From Liolophura sinensis (taxonomy: Eukaryota > Mollusca > Polyplacophora > Chitonida > Chitonidae), in contig NC_088295.1 in NCBI RefSeq assembly GCF_032854445.1, forward strand, positions 51,201,385 through 51,252,748: 51,364 bases of DNA, read 5' to 3'. Below the pieces are notes generated by a model. That model saw only the letters and a list, made by a program, of their open reading frames with translations, ran no database searches and was not told the origin of the DNA. Below, one piece after another: positions 31,077 to 44,233 of the stretch (within the stretch, counting starts at the first letter, position 1; each line of letters begins with the position of its first letter). The position numbers were made by a program, and so were the translations under genes.

Positions 31077-34000
31077 AGATGCAATCTCTATACAGTAGCA
31101 CAAATTGTTGGCGTTGTGGTACATAATATGTCCATAGAGGGAAAAGTGAAGATATGTACGTTATTAATGAATCACCAGTTGAGTGCGCGCCTTATTATCA
31201 TCCTTCAACACACATGTCCTTTAATGCGCGTCTCTAGAATCAGTGGACGAGCTTTGATGAATAGGGTCGTGTATGTGAATGCTGCTCGGCTAGTTCACCT
31301 GGCTACGGCTTTATGTCAGGTAGTTTGTAAGATAGGCGGGGAAGAGCCGATATTTCCTTGCACGGATGTCACACTATACTCCGACAATAAACCTATGCGC
31401 TGTTGTGTAAAAGCAATATTTTTAATACGGCACACAACGCCAATGAGATGAATAAAATAAATATACCCGTGAAAGGCCTGTAGGGCAAATACATTTTCAG
31501 CTGCATGATTGCATATTCTAAGATCGACGCTTAAAAAGTATAAAATTTACACATCCCCTCTTAATTGATTTTCATCTCAGGTAGTAAGCACCTTTATATG
31601 CCTGATAGGCAGAAAGAAAAAGGTGTTCAGAAATATCCACTTCTAATCTTTACAGCAAAAAGTCGGCAAAGCAGCATATTCTTGTCTGATGACAAGAAAT
31701 CAAATTATAAGGGCGTGACTGCTACAGAAGAACTGAGATAAAGCCATTCCTATATCCTATAACAGAAATATTACTGTTGTCTCACGGTATTAAACTACAT
31801 CATTCAAGACGAATATTTTGGCAGTATGAAGAAACAATGTCTAAAACAGCTTCAAATGTTTGACTGAAGCTACATTTGTGTTTCTGTTTGACCAGAGTTT
31901 TACAGAGAATCTTCTTAGCTTCAGGAAAAGTTGCAATTACCAAGCAAGTATTAATAAGGCACAGCTGTTGTAGTCTACAGGAACTTACTATAGCCTTAGT
32001 GAGAGGAAGGACTGCTGAAGTCTATAAAACAGCATTATCGCACTTTGGAAAGTATTGCCACAGACGGTGAAATTAATACTTTAAAAGACTGTTATACTGC
32101 TTCTTGACTATGAGTATTTTCGCAGTCCCGGTAGGCAACGCGAAGTATTGTGACAGTGTGACCCACGGTGTTCTAACAGTGTGAAGCAGAGTGCTGTTTC
32201 AGTGTTGTGAAGTGCAATATTTACAACGCAGAGTGGTGTCTCTTTCTGGTACAAAGCACTGACTATTGCAGTGTTGCGAAACAAAGTATTATTGGAGTAT
32301 GACAGAGTATTTTTTCAGTTCGATTAACAGTAGCGTTGTGATGCATACAGATAAACATTAGAATTTGATTTTGTTTGAGGAAAAGCTTTTTTACACTTTG
32401 GACACAGACATTGATGACTGAGAATTCTTGTAAAGTGACAAGAAGTGGCAGTTGTGAAAGAAGTCGTCTTTGGAATGCATTGTGCAATGTGTGTGATTGA
32501 CAGCGTTTCTCGTTACGGCAGCCAGTGAGACCTGGAGCACGTTTTAGGTGGTTAATGCGAGATAATGAAGTTGATAATTAGAGGGAAAAACCATGACACA
32601 CAGACAGAAAGTTCTCCTTCTCCCCCGCAATTAAATCTGGTGTATAGTATAAGCCGTGATGTGGTACACTCCAGTGATGCATGACACCAACCAATCACAC
32701 CTTCATGGTGCCAAGTAAACAACTTGACAATTAGTCATTGAGGAAGCATAAAAACTAACGGGCATTTAATAAATAACTTAATAAGTAAATGAATGAGATG
32801 CACAAAAACATGAATGCTCACTTGGGAAGTATATTTTGTTAAAATATTTATCATATTCAGGCGTCGCAAATATGTATAATAGGGTCACTTACATGAGGAA
32901 TGTTTAGTGCGGATATACCGATATTTGGGAGTCGTGATTAGTCCACCATCAGCTATGAAAGAATTAACATCTTTACATGTCCCGAAATTAAGGGAAGTGG
33001 CACGATCTGTGGCAAAACAAAGTATAATATCTTCTACATGACAGAACCTGTCCTATGGACCACCAAATTCTCTCATGCAGGCTAGGTTAATTAGATAGAG
33101 GCTGGAAATAACTATTGAATACAACGTTTCCAACGCAAATTATTTACCCACAGAGCTTAATTTTCATGGAATCCTACTGAACATTGGCATTAAAATGTTA
33201 AGTAAATTGAATATGTCAGTTAATGTTTTCATAAAATAATTGAAATCTATGAAAAGCAAACCAAGCAATGCAGGTACAAAATTGTGCAAGAAAAACAGAG
33301 CAGTTATATTTCCCTCGATATCTTTTTTTACTTAATACAATTTCATGAACTCTGTATATCGAGCGAAATATTTTGGTGTTTTTCTTTTAAACACTATACA
33401 TGTAAGTTTTAAGGACAATTGTTCTTAAAATATAGAACCTCATAGAACGTCATCATCACAGTGTTGTAAAGCAGACTACAGGTTATAGCTGCATTATACA
33501 ATTCAAATATCTTGCGATTTAGAAACGAGTTAGACTGTATTCGTAGCTTACATAAAAGAAGACGGCACAGTTTTTTTATCTCACATATGCACGCCGGGGA
33601 CAGCATTAATTATTTTTTTTATAGTTTAATAACGTTGACTACACTGAAGAACGGAAGGTGCAGCTCACCTCTACCTATACAGATCTTACACTGCATGCTG
33701 GCTGACTTGTATAGGTGAGCACAGGCTGCGTTATTCCATCCTCACATGACTTGTTTGTGTGCATGGCGTAACAGGATCGTGCTACATACACGTATATACA
33801 TTTAGTTAGGAAAAAACGCACATTAACAATGTGCGTTGACCCGAAAGCAATAATAACAGACACATAATGCGCCAGCCCAGTTCCCAGTTTAAGGTTTTGC
33901 ACTTTCACCTCAATCTGGTTATGTATAAACAATATGTTGATGTGTTTTATCCTGATAACTCATTAACAGCGCTTTGTTTTAAGATGTGATAAGCTAACGA

Positions 34001-34880
34001 GAAAGTTTTCATGGCCTTTCCTTTATAAGAAACACACGTGATAAATATAATTACGAAAGTCGAAACACAACGCGATAGGTGTATGTATAAATATATATAT
34101 ATATATCTTTATATCTACATATAGCAATCGCATTGGATTGCCATGAGATATATAGAGGATACACAATGAGTGAAGTATTCTCAGGTAGGCTTGTAGGTGG
34201 TTAAGTCCGAAAAGTTGAATCCTGAGAGAACCAGACCTCCTCTCTCTGTTAATTGTCGTAGAGATGGTGTTTGTGAGTACATGTATATTGTTTAATAGTC
34301 TCATGTGCGCCATTTCTCCATTATTTATAAAGACGGAAGTTATGCCTATTCATTGCCCCAACGGTATGTCTAAGGGCATCAACACCCACTATACTTCTCT
34401 GACCAAATCCTATAAGGATGGAATCTGAATTCATTAAATTAGGACAATTCTGGAGTTAAGACTAGCAAGTGTATTAAGTACAATGCGTTAACATTATCAG
34501 TCATTGCACGGGTGTGAGTTTGAATAACATAAATATAGGTCCAATTTCTATATATATCGTGATCTTTTCGGGATTCTCAAACATATCTGCAAAAAGAAAA
34601 CAACTGATATAACCTGTTATATCGGAAAAGGGGTGAAGATAGACCTAAAAGCCCACAGACAATTTTTTCCGACGTGCTTGGAAACTCTATAAATCAACTT
34701 TTAATCAACAATTCTTTCCAGGCCGCACACAGCTGCGTCATCGGGCTATAGAAATAACTCCTGATTGGTTAAAACCGATAGCGGTACTATCGATGGTCTC
34801 AATGTGCTTACTTTGAACTTCAATATTTCGGTGCGACTTTTTAAACTTCCTGTTAGATTGAACTTCCATAATGTATACGC
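31077..34880. other. No gene recognised
   Basis: Non-coding AT-rich DNA. Around 32120-32310 there is faint repetition of AGTGTGA/AGTGTTGTGAA-like words but no countable unit. A TA microsatellite lies near 34090. Confidence 0.5.
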
Positions 34881-34892
34881 CTTAATGTATAT

Positions 34893-34970
34893 GCCTGGGC
34901 TCTACCCATTTCCTCCAACCATTTACCGCCGAGTTCTTGAGTACGGTGTAAAAAAAAAAAATTAAAAAAT
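34893..34970 (+). mobile_element. SINE family 1, short 3' fragment with 12-bp target duplication
   Basis: TGGGCTCTACCCATTTCCTC through TTCTTGAGTACGGTGTAAAA matches the 3' 80-90 bases of the SINE with an internal deletion. Perfect duplications CTTAATGTATAT lie at 34881-34892 and 34971-34982, so even this diverged piece is a bona fide truncated insertion. Confidence 0.85.
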
Positions 34971-35416
34971 CTTAATGTATATATCAGTGAGATTCAGTGA
35001 CAGTCACAGGGGCAAAATGACAAATTTGACAGCATTGAGGTCTGTACCAGATGGGCAGCAACATACAAGCAAATAAATAAACCCGTTCATCAAAATTCCC
35101 CGGAAACGACCTCTACCGGCCGTTTATATGAGCATTGTTTTTTTTATTGTTTTAATTTGCTTTGTTTTGGAGCACAGTAGAGAATTTACAGAAAGTATGG
35201 TGAACTCAAAGCGGACTCCTTAATAAACTTAAAGAATAAGTCTACCAGCAATTGTAACAGAAACAGTTCAAATGTGTTAACACGGTGCACGATGTGATAA
35301 AAATAGTACAGTAATTGCGGCGATATACCGCAGTTTAAGAAAGAGGTCGACAATAAGCTAAAGGACTGAGATGTATCCAGGACCAGGCTAACAAAGAAGT
35401 CGACGAACATGTTTAG

Positions 35417-35516
35417 TTCGACGATGAAGTGCGGACTTCCAAAGACGCATACCTGGCTTTCTTGCATTCGACGATGCAGCGCGGACTTCCGAAGACGCAT
35501 GCCTGGCTTTCTTGCA
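35417..35516. repeat. Two-copy tandem duplication, period 50 bp
   Basis: TTCGACGATGAAGTGCGGAC at 35417 recurs as TTCGACGATGCAGCGCGGAC at 35467, each followed by TTCC[AG]AAGACGCAT and CCTGGCTTTCTTGCAT. It lies within a 155-codon minus-strand frame (35186-35653) that I do not accept as a gene. Confidence 0.85.
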
Positions 35517-35653
35517 TTCATTGTCTCAGAGAACCGAAACTGGGACATACATGCACGTTGTATTTCTGCAGGCGATCCTAAATAAGTTTGTGATATATAC
35601 TCTATATATATATTGTTCATCTTGCGTTGAATTATTTCGTAAGTTCTTCCCAC

Positions 35654-38600
35654 GGGACCCCTTTTCCATGTTGTAAGCGGGAATAAAATGTCTAGGCTCA
35701 GATGTACGCGATCGATATGTAATTAAACAATATACTCACTCCATTAACTATAAAGTCAGCTCAGCTCATGCTCTACAAGGCTATACCTGATTAATCATAC
35801 CGGTACAGTAATCAGAGTTCTCGGTCACACAGAAATATCCACCATCTGTACATCGTGTATACTTAACTATATCTCTTATATGTACATAAATACACACATA
35901 GAGACCAGAGGCATAACAGTGTGTATTAACGAGGTATAATCAATTCTTACACGATATCGATCTAATCAATATCACTTGTTTCGAGTATTCCTGTTTCTGA
36001 CAATCTTCATCCAGAACAAAGTGATGATACAGCAGAAAACGGCTTCTTGGTAACGTTTATAGTTTTCATATCAAGGTAAGGAAGAATACTTGAATTTCTG
36101 AGTCTTGAACACAGAATTGTATGATGGCAGTTGAGTTCATGCATGTAGACATCAGGCGTCTGTTCGGTGCTATCAAAATGCTTTCTACACCGACTTCTGA
36201 TCATTAACACATTGACATACGAACGGAGTTTTTTCAGAAGGTGATCAGACAGTTACAAATACTTTGTATCATTATGATACTATTAATTAATAATATATGT
36301 GTCCTCATGTCTACCACCGTAAAATCGGATGATTAAGGTCATTGAACCATAAAACGAACTGCTTGTGTTCGATTGTGACAGAATGTTACCATTTATTTGA
36401 ATGGTTTAGTGTAGTATAGCGTACACTTACACTGGGAAAAGGGGCAGTTTTGGTTTGTAATGTATGTCTATTAAAGACACTAATATATTCAAGGTATACT
36501 TCGTAAGACAAAACTTGTTTCAAATAGACAATAGACGAAAAAGGCGTACAGTAGGGTGATAGTTAGCAAGGAATATTTTAGCTTGGCCCATTTCATCGGC
36601 TACACCTGTTACATAACAACTTCAACCGCATACCGGCGAAGCTTGCGTCATTTCGCAGACGATCTGTTACTGTGAGCAGGTTGACAATCGACCTGAGCGA
36701 CAGAAGGATGATTTTTCCCATCTAGATGCAAGGGGTCATTTATTTGTTGTTTTACGCCAAAATTGTTTCACTTTTTTAAGACAAAATGAGGTCAGCTTTT
36801 TGAGTGGCGGATTTCGGCAGATGTAAACTGTTAAGGCATGTAGATATATTACATTACTGTTACAGTTATAACACCATGTATGCATCATATCCTCGTGAAA
36901 AGAGAGAATAATACATTGTCGGATTGATACAGAGTTTATTTCTCCGATGCAGATCCAGCAGGGTCCAAATATATATTGCAGCACCAGAAGAAGGTAATGT
37001 GCATTCCATCTTGAACTCTGGCCTATCATGCAGTTTGACAAACATGTCAGGAAATGAAAGTAATTGGGAAGATAATTTAGTTCAGTCACGCCTGGTTCAA
37101 AGAACCACCGCTATATGATTATAAAATTCCGCAATTATATTGCCTCTTTGTTTAATCGTTAGAAAACGCCCAAGTGTATAAGTGAATCCCGGCCCACGAC
37201 TCTCACATCATTTGAAAGACACACAAAGATTGGAACTGCTGCAGGCCTAATTATCAAAATGCGATAATCTGATACGATCAAATTGTGTATAAACAGATCG
37301 AAAAAAACTAGGTTTGAATTTATATTTCTAACATTTTATCAATGACCACTTTATTAGCATATCTCCCACATGAGTATACGCCTCTGGGGCTATATAGGCC
37401 CACCTCCCACTACATCTAAAGAGCAATATACAGCTAGTCATTTAGCTGTTATGTACATTTAACAAATAAAGATCTGTGCTACACCCTAAGAAATAAAACC
37501 CTGTTTCCTCCACCCAAAACTGGTGGCAATCAAACATCAATCAAACACCAAATTAGTGAAGATATTTGTATAAGCTTGCTCTGAATTACCTCCCTTGTTA
37601 AAAGACAGCGACTATGACTTAACGCGATATAAGTTTTCGAGGCGTGAAACTACGAGAAGTGGGACCTCGCCTATTAAAGCATGCAGTATGTGGGTTATGT
37701 CATGAAAATAACAAAGATTTTCTAGGCAAAAGAATTTGAAAAAAACATGATATCAGCCTTTGGGAGTCGCAGAAATGTCGAGAGATTTTGAATGAGGACT
37801 TGAAGTCCATGCCTTTTAGCTTTTCAGCAGTTCGCGGAAACTGTCTATTGCAATCTATTTAATAAGGGCCAGGATTTTAAAATTACGTTCGAATGGATTA
37901 AAAAATGCTCATCCTGGGTTTTCCCTGGGCTTTCCAGATAAGTTTATAAAATTAATATCTGTCTCGAAGTCAGATCTTCAACGAACTTCTGCCGCTTTAA
38001 CTCTGAAACTTGCCATCAGTCATTTTCTGAGGTTCCACCTAACCCAGCTTACTCCTAAAAATCCACCTTTCAAACGGGAGAGTGACCTCAAGGGAGGTAA
38101 TTCGGTTCGGGCGTATTGGTTTATTAGTGTGCGTTGTGTCAGTAGGTTCTCTGAATTACCGTAACACCATCGCTTAGAGCTCCATTTTGCATCAACATAC
38201 GATTACCTCTATCACCACCACACCTCCCTGCGACCCCTCACTCCTCCCTCCACTACAATGTACACGTTTAAACCAACCAATGGCAACATGACCTCAGGAA
38301 CCGGAAATATGACCAGCAACGCGCGCATACGTGGCCGTGCTTATATTGCAATTTTCTCCAAATTTATCATTTTTCCGCTTTTCGAATATTAATGAATACA
38401 GCACATAGGTGGGATTAGTTTATCTCGTTATTTGAATCTAAGGTACATCAGGCAGCTGAATGTGGTAGATGTTGCGTATACACACACGGCTATGATAAAT
38501 TATCAGAGATAAAATCACACAGCAGATCAACACCATCACTGTTTTTAGTCATGTCAGCACTGAGGTCATTTAAATGAAACCCACAGTATCTAAACATTGA

Positions 38601-38775
38601 AAAAAATTACCCAGCGACAGGAAGCGGATAAAAAATCAGCAGGTGATGTCAGCTATCACGATGCGAATTTACAAAATGAGATTTTATCAAAATTCACATA
38701 AATACAGCCTTCGCTGAAAGATGCGATATATGTAGCAAAAGTTGCCATTCTCATTGCTTATAAACACATTATGAA
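35654..38775. other. No gene recognised
   Basis: No coding exon, tRNA or recognisable repeat. Frames up to 117 codons (minus 36736-37089) show no motif. Confidence 0.45.
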
Positions 38776-38858
38776 TAATTTATTTATTTATTTGCTTGGT
38801 GTTTTACACCGTACTTAAGAATATTTCACTTATACGCAGCCAGCATTATGGTTGGAGG
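38776..38858 (-). mobile_element. SINE family 1, 3' fragment
   Basis: TTTATTTATTTGCTTGGTGT, then ACACCGTACTTAAGAATATT and CACTTATACG followed by CAGCATTATGGTTGGAGGAG, is the 3' end of the SINE on the minus strand. No clear target duplication was found. Confidence 0.8.
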
Positions 38859-41800
38859 AGTATTGATTTATTTATCAAGGCTATATAAAGTACAGGCGTA
38901 AAGTACATAAAGTACATAAACTATATTCAAGCTTCGAAAGAATTCGTCATAGTGGTGAATAATTAAGCACGCATATTTTGAGCATAAAACGGGGGTGAGA
39001 ATGTCACCCTGCCTAATCGGCGGAATGATCAGAATAAGGAAATAAACGTGTCCTGAATAGACTGCGTGCATCATCGCCATAGTGGCTCGTTGAAATAAAT
39101 AATTCATGAATATACGTATAGAGCAGATCAAGAGCACTCATTCCCCGCTAATTTTAGCACCAATATTAAAGCGCAGCCTTAGCAGCGATAAGAGACTAAT
39201 TGTTTTATTTGATTACAATGAATAATGAATTTAAGCCAGACGTCATAATTTGGGTATACAGGTGATACGGGTGAAGGCTGCTCATGCCCAGCTCTCCCGT
39301 TCAGTATTCGGATACAGCATCATGTAGTTTAGATCTGTCAACTGATCAGTCATACATCCTGGTGGATTTAAGGGAGTTTAGGCGAAACCCCTTCTTACTA
39401 CATCATGTACAAATGAAACATATGAATCTAGCTGTAAACTTATAATTTAGTAATATTTAACAGTATAAAGTTCTACATACACGAATAGAACAAAGTGGCC
39501 ATGTCTCGTGCAGGAGCAATGGATTACTCACATACTAAAGCTTTAACCCAACTCACACTCATGCGGAAAGTAAATTACTTTTTTTTTGTCTATTTCAGCT
39601 TTGCAGTTTAACATAAACTATCTATGTCTAATGCATAAAGATCATATTACTCCATAGTTAAACATTTATATATGGGCAAATGTTGGAGTATATATATATA
39701 TAATCTGGGAGTGGTAACGTACCTCTGTACTGCATGGGGTGGGCTATATATGTACATATTATGTATTAGGATATATATATAATCCACTGGCCAGCTGAGT
39801 CTAGAAACCCGTAGGGGGCACTTGTAGGTCTACGCATAATAATCTTTAAAAAATATCAAAAGCTAAATTATCGCCTAAGGTGATGTTAACGTGTGAGTTG
39901 TACTTAATTAGCAAACATTATATAGAGTTTGGAATTCCGCACCTATTTGTTACCGTCACTTATATATATATATACTAGCTATGGCACTATCAGAGTCGCA
40001 CAATGACAGCTTTGTTTAGAGCAGTGTAAAGCTCCTGTCCTGTCTACCGTGGAAACAGTCACAGTATTTGGAGAGTTCCTCTGGGCAAATTTGATGCATG
40101 GCGGAAGCTAGTGCGTCAGTGGGTAGGATGTAAATATGTGTATATGCATCTCATCAACTAAATGTTATTTATACTCCTTTTGGCCCGAAGCCCTTAGAAA
40201 TTCTTTACTTGTGTTCCGTATATAGTTAGAAAACGAGCAGATTTTTATCAGAATGATAGTCATTCAAGAAAAAAATCATCTGCCTATGTGTCAGAATTTA
40301 TTTAAATAAAAAATATACACGAACAAATTTTAATGAAGAAAATAAATACTAACAACAAAACAATACTAATTTAAAGAACTAAAGCTACATTCCAACGGTG
40401 CAATTGATGCATGTATATACCGTTGTATGTATATTATATTACCTATATATTTCTTTTTTCTGTAATGTAGCGTCTGTTTAATTGTCAAATTAGGCATTAC
40501 TCTGATCAAGAGCTCATACTGTATCATTCAGGACTGAGTAGGTACTAAGTCCTTTGACACCGGTTTAACGTGGCATACGCATGCATCGCCAGAATTTACC
40601 TCAATCAACCTTCCATAATCTCGATTCATAGTTTGGTTTCATCACAGACTGTCAGAGTTGACTTTGCCTCGTGTCGGCCACAAAGGTTGAGTTGAGCAAC
40701 CTTTGTGCTATTTGTAAAAAGTAAAGATATGAAACACAGTCAGAATGCACGTACAGTGTTAAAGAATGACGTGTTGTAAACCTATATGCAATTTAGTTTT
40801 ATAGTTGTTGATTTCACTTCAGCTTAATTAAACCATAACTATAGCCGAAATATTGAGGGAAAATGCCAGATTTCCCTCTTTAGAGTTTATCTCGGCAGTA
40901 AGGCGTTTTGTGCGACAGCGAGTATATAACAAAGAAGTCACTGGCAGAAAGGAAAAAAAAAACGATACAGTTCTGCAGTTTGCTGACAAAATGAAGCTGG
41001 ACGGGAGGCCTTATTCACCGGAATGGACAGTGTATGTTGCTCATGCAGTCACATGGCATGGAACATCAAGACGAACGCCTAAGATCTGTGGACTCCCAAG
41101 CAGCAGAACGCTCTCGTATGCCAATACTGTATGCTGTACACATACTTGCCAAAATAGATAGAGTCAGGTAAAAAGCTCATGAATTCTACGCAGGTTTCCT
41201 TCATATAAGACACAAGAAATGTAACTTTGCACCAAACTTTTCAAACAGGTATCCTCTGCTAGGTCATTAAAAAAATTAAAAAGAAATCTTCAAGTATGAA
41301 GGTGCTAGAGAAACAAACTGCGCAGGTGATAATAAGGCTTAACAAGTGCCTGCACACTCACACGCCAGCTGTGAAGTGTGCCAACACGCCACAAGTGCAT
41401 CCTCTGGCCCCTTTTCACTTGCAAAATGACTAACAATTTGGCCATTTAAAGGTTATAGTAATGAAAGGGTACAAACTCGTTCCAGGACAGGCTTGGCTGA
41501 AATCATTACATGATAATGGACAATTAAAATTAAGTCGTGAAAGTCGATCAGAATTGTATAGACAGATAACGGGAATTACAATTATGTCTGGACTTCTTAC
41601 CTAGCGCAGCCTCGTCTGTACAAAGTATATAAATGTGGTATATGGTATATCAACCCTGGAACTCAGCGACTGTTCTACTCCGCGTCACTCGGACTTACTG
41701 TTCATCGTTCATCGCGCGATGCAGAGCCACATCTCGCGCTGCGATACACGTGATCTTTTTTATGCTAGAAACTAAGCTGGAAAAAAGGCCGTAATGTGAT

Positions 41801-42306
41801 AATAATAGAGTGATACACGATTGCAACTGGTTTGACGTTCCGCCTGAGTGAACACCAGAGGACCTGCCTCTTCACAGTGTTTTTAATGAGTCACTCTGTA
41901 AGACTGGTGAACGAGTCTATATAATACTGCATTAATTAGGATATAAACTCATAATACAAGAAGGTGAATGAACAATAATATTAACCCGCAAAGGCTGAAA
42001 CACCAAGATGGGAAGTACTATATAGTTGATAGTGTTAATCTCAGATTGAAAGAAATGCCAAATGGTCATCTCTATGGACGATCAAGCGTTAATACATTAA
42101 CTACTTCATTTATGTTTTATGTGTTTTATTATCAAAGAATAGATCACATAAAAAATGAAGTAAGCATCAGGAAGACCTTAGAAAACTGTCTATACAAATA
42201 TGTTTTGTTACTTATATTTTGGATTTTTTTCATTGAACTGAATGCAGTCAAATATTCTATTTAGCCAGGTACTCTAAAGCACTAAGCCTAGCGCAGAAAT
42301 GATATA
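38859..42306. other. No gene recognised
   Basis: AT-rich with TATATA tracts near 39700 and 39960. A perfect hairpin lies at 40679-40707. Frames of about 100 codons (40853-41161, 41968-42264) have no recognisable motif. Confidence 0.45.
40679..40707. repeat. Perfect 11-bp hairpin, 7-base loop
   Basis: CACAAAGGTTG (40679-40689) and CAACCTTTGTG (40697-40707) are exact complements around AGTTGAG. A transcript would form a tight stem; no gene context is known. Confidence 0.85.
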
Positions 42307-42416
42307 TTTGAATATATGTAATGAAATTAATATAAATGAAAATATTTTCACGCATAGTCCTATATAGCTGTTTATCTGATGATCCTGGCTTCATTTTTTA
42401 GCTTCTTTCGCCTTAA
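42307..42416. mobile_element. Solo arm of the foldback element
   Basis: ATTTTCACGCATAGTCCTAT, then GATGATCCTGGCTTCATTTT and TTAGCTTCTTTCGCCTTAA, parallels the right arm of copy 1 (TTTTTACACATAGTTTTCAG, GATGAACCTTACTTC, ATTTTAGCTTTCTTTTACTTTAA). It also ends at TTAA (42413-42416), which supports that boundary. No opposite arm was found nearby. Confidence 0.6.
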
Positions 42417-42540
42417 TGGAAATTAATTGGTAGAAACGCTCGTTTCATTCGATTTTATTAAATAAATACAAAACATGGAATGTATCTATCACAATGTAGA
42501 AAAAGAGCAAAGTGTTTCGGTCTCATGTTGCTTATTCAAT

Positions 42541-42860
42541 GATTTGTTGCCCCCAGTGCATCTAGTGCTCGAGAAACTCCACCCACTTCTGACACATTCT
42601 TTGATTTGTTGCCCCCAGTGTATCTAGTGCTCGAGAAGCTCCACCCGCTCTGACGCATACTCTGATTTGTTGCCCCCAGTGTATCTAGTGCTCGAGAAGC
42701 TCCACCCACTTCTGACACATTCTTTGATTTGTTTTCCCCAGTGCATCTAGTGCTCGAGAAACTCCACCTCCTTCTGACACATACTCTGATTTGTTGCCTC
42801 TCGTGCATGGAGATAAACTCCACCCATCTCTGTCGAAGCCACAGATTTGTTGCCTCTAAT
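42541..42860. repeat. 62-bp minisatellite, about 5 copies
   Basis: The unit begins GATTTGTTGCCCCCAGTGCA and continues TCTAGTGCTCGAGAA[AG]CTCC, ACCCACTTCTGACACATTCT. Unit starts are at 42541, 42603, 42664, 42726, 42788 and 42844. Each of the first four keeps CTCGAG; the last two are degenerate. A minus-strand frame through it (42536-42955) is repeat-derived. Confidence 0.92.
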
Positions 42861-43511
42861 GCAAAAGGAAATGGCCATCGAATCATTACAATCATTACTA
42901 AAAGATCTAGAGCATCCAAACTTACAGAATGTACACCACTTTCATTCTCTTTCACCTCAGTGGTGTATATTGTGTAAATTTGGCTGCTCTAGACGTTTCA
43001 GTATTGCCTATGTAATGATGGCGGCGATTCGACGGCGATTCGACTGCAGCGCCCACATGGAGTCAGATGTGTCGGCTTGGATGCCAGAAGAAATATAATC
43101 AAAAGTTGACGGGGAAAGTCCCATGCCTCATAATTGCATCACCGTTTAATTGCCGACTGACTCAGACTGTCAATATACTAGATCTAGATCAATTAACCTT
43201 GCATAACAGGTGATCAAAGAAGATCAAAAGGGGTGTTGTGTAAGTTTGTTTGCTCAAGATCTTTCAAAGAATGCTAGCTCAGATCCCTGAGTCAAGTAAC
43301 TCTGATCCCGCCTTACAACTTGGCAACGGTGCACCTGCTACAGCAAGCTGACTGTCTTGTATCAAGAAAACTTTTGAACTTTTCTTTGACATTGTCTGAG
43401 GAGTATGCCTCTAAATGTTAGTTAATCACTGAAACAGTTGTCTCAAAAGGTGTCAATACTTGTTCCTGTGACTGGACATCGATTCCCGGTGTTATGGTTA
43501 CTTAGATCTTG
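42861..43511. other. No gene recognised
   Basis: About 650 bases without coding or repeat signals that I can support. Confidence 0.5.
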
Positions 43512-43624
43512 AATTTGTGCCCATTTCTGACACTAAATGTTCATTTCAAATACGACATAAAGTGAATAAATTTGTGCCCATTTCTGAACACTAAATGTTC
43601 ATTTCAAATACGACAGAAAGTGAA
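43512..43624. repeat. Two-copy tandem duplication, period 57 bp
   Basis: AATTTGTGCCCATTTCTGA at 43512 recurs at 43569, each followed by CACTAAATGTTCATTTCAAA and TACGACA[TG]AAAGTGAA. The copies differ by very few bases, so the event is recent. Confidence 0.92.
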
Positions 43625-43842
43625 GCAAAGAAAATCCAATCATCAACACATCAGTCAGATCTGCAAACTGATTTTTGTCCTCAGGATAGGAATTTATGTT
43701 TTGGTGAAAACAAAAAATGTTTTATGTGAAAGGTACCAAAGATTTAAGGGGAGATAACTCTCAATTGCATTTAACTTCCTATCAACACGTTCACAAAGGG
43801 GTCGTAAGCCTAAGTTAGTGTAAATCACTAAAGCCTCGATCT

Positions 43843-44145
43843 TTGTCTGAGTTTACAATCGACAACCTTTTGCACGAAAGGATAGTAAGCCATGATAGTT
43901 GTAACTTACAATCAGAAATTACAGTTGTTGTTGAATATAACTACTTGATAGACTGTGCTAAGATGAGCTATAACAACAGAATACATTTTGTCGGGCTGCC
44001 ATTTTGGACGCGAACTCTTTTATTGTATCACTGCGCGCATATACAGTGGTGTGCCGGCAGTGATTTAACCCAGAACATCACATCTCCTCACGCCTTGATT
44101 AGAACCACAATACAGTGTATTACATAATAATGTTGCCCAATGAAC
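43843..44145 (-). repeat. Putative LTR of the gypsy element
   Basis: It lies just past the end of pol on the minus strand and has an AATAAA polyadenylation signal (near 44022-44027). The part at 43850-43925 is about three-quarters identical to plus-strand 48034-48112. The exact TG and CA termini could not be fixed. Confidence 0.5.
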
Positions 44146-44233
44146 TCGCAACATAAAATAAACAAGGGATCTAAATTGTAGATCTGGGAACTTCACAAAT
44201 GTCACCTGAAATCAAAGTCATATGTTCATCAAC

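Noticed and set aside
35186-35653. 155-codon minus-strand frame
   Set aside because: Its middle is a 50-bp duplication read in shifted frames; the rest has no recognisable motif, biased composition and no splice or regulatory context.
36736-37089. 117-codon minus-strand frame
   Set aside because: No domain, signal or repeat; this length is expected by chance in a window of this size.
42536-42955. 139-codon minus-strand repetitive frame
   Set aside because: It follows the 62-bp minisatellite, has no domain and no conserved start context.
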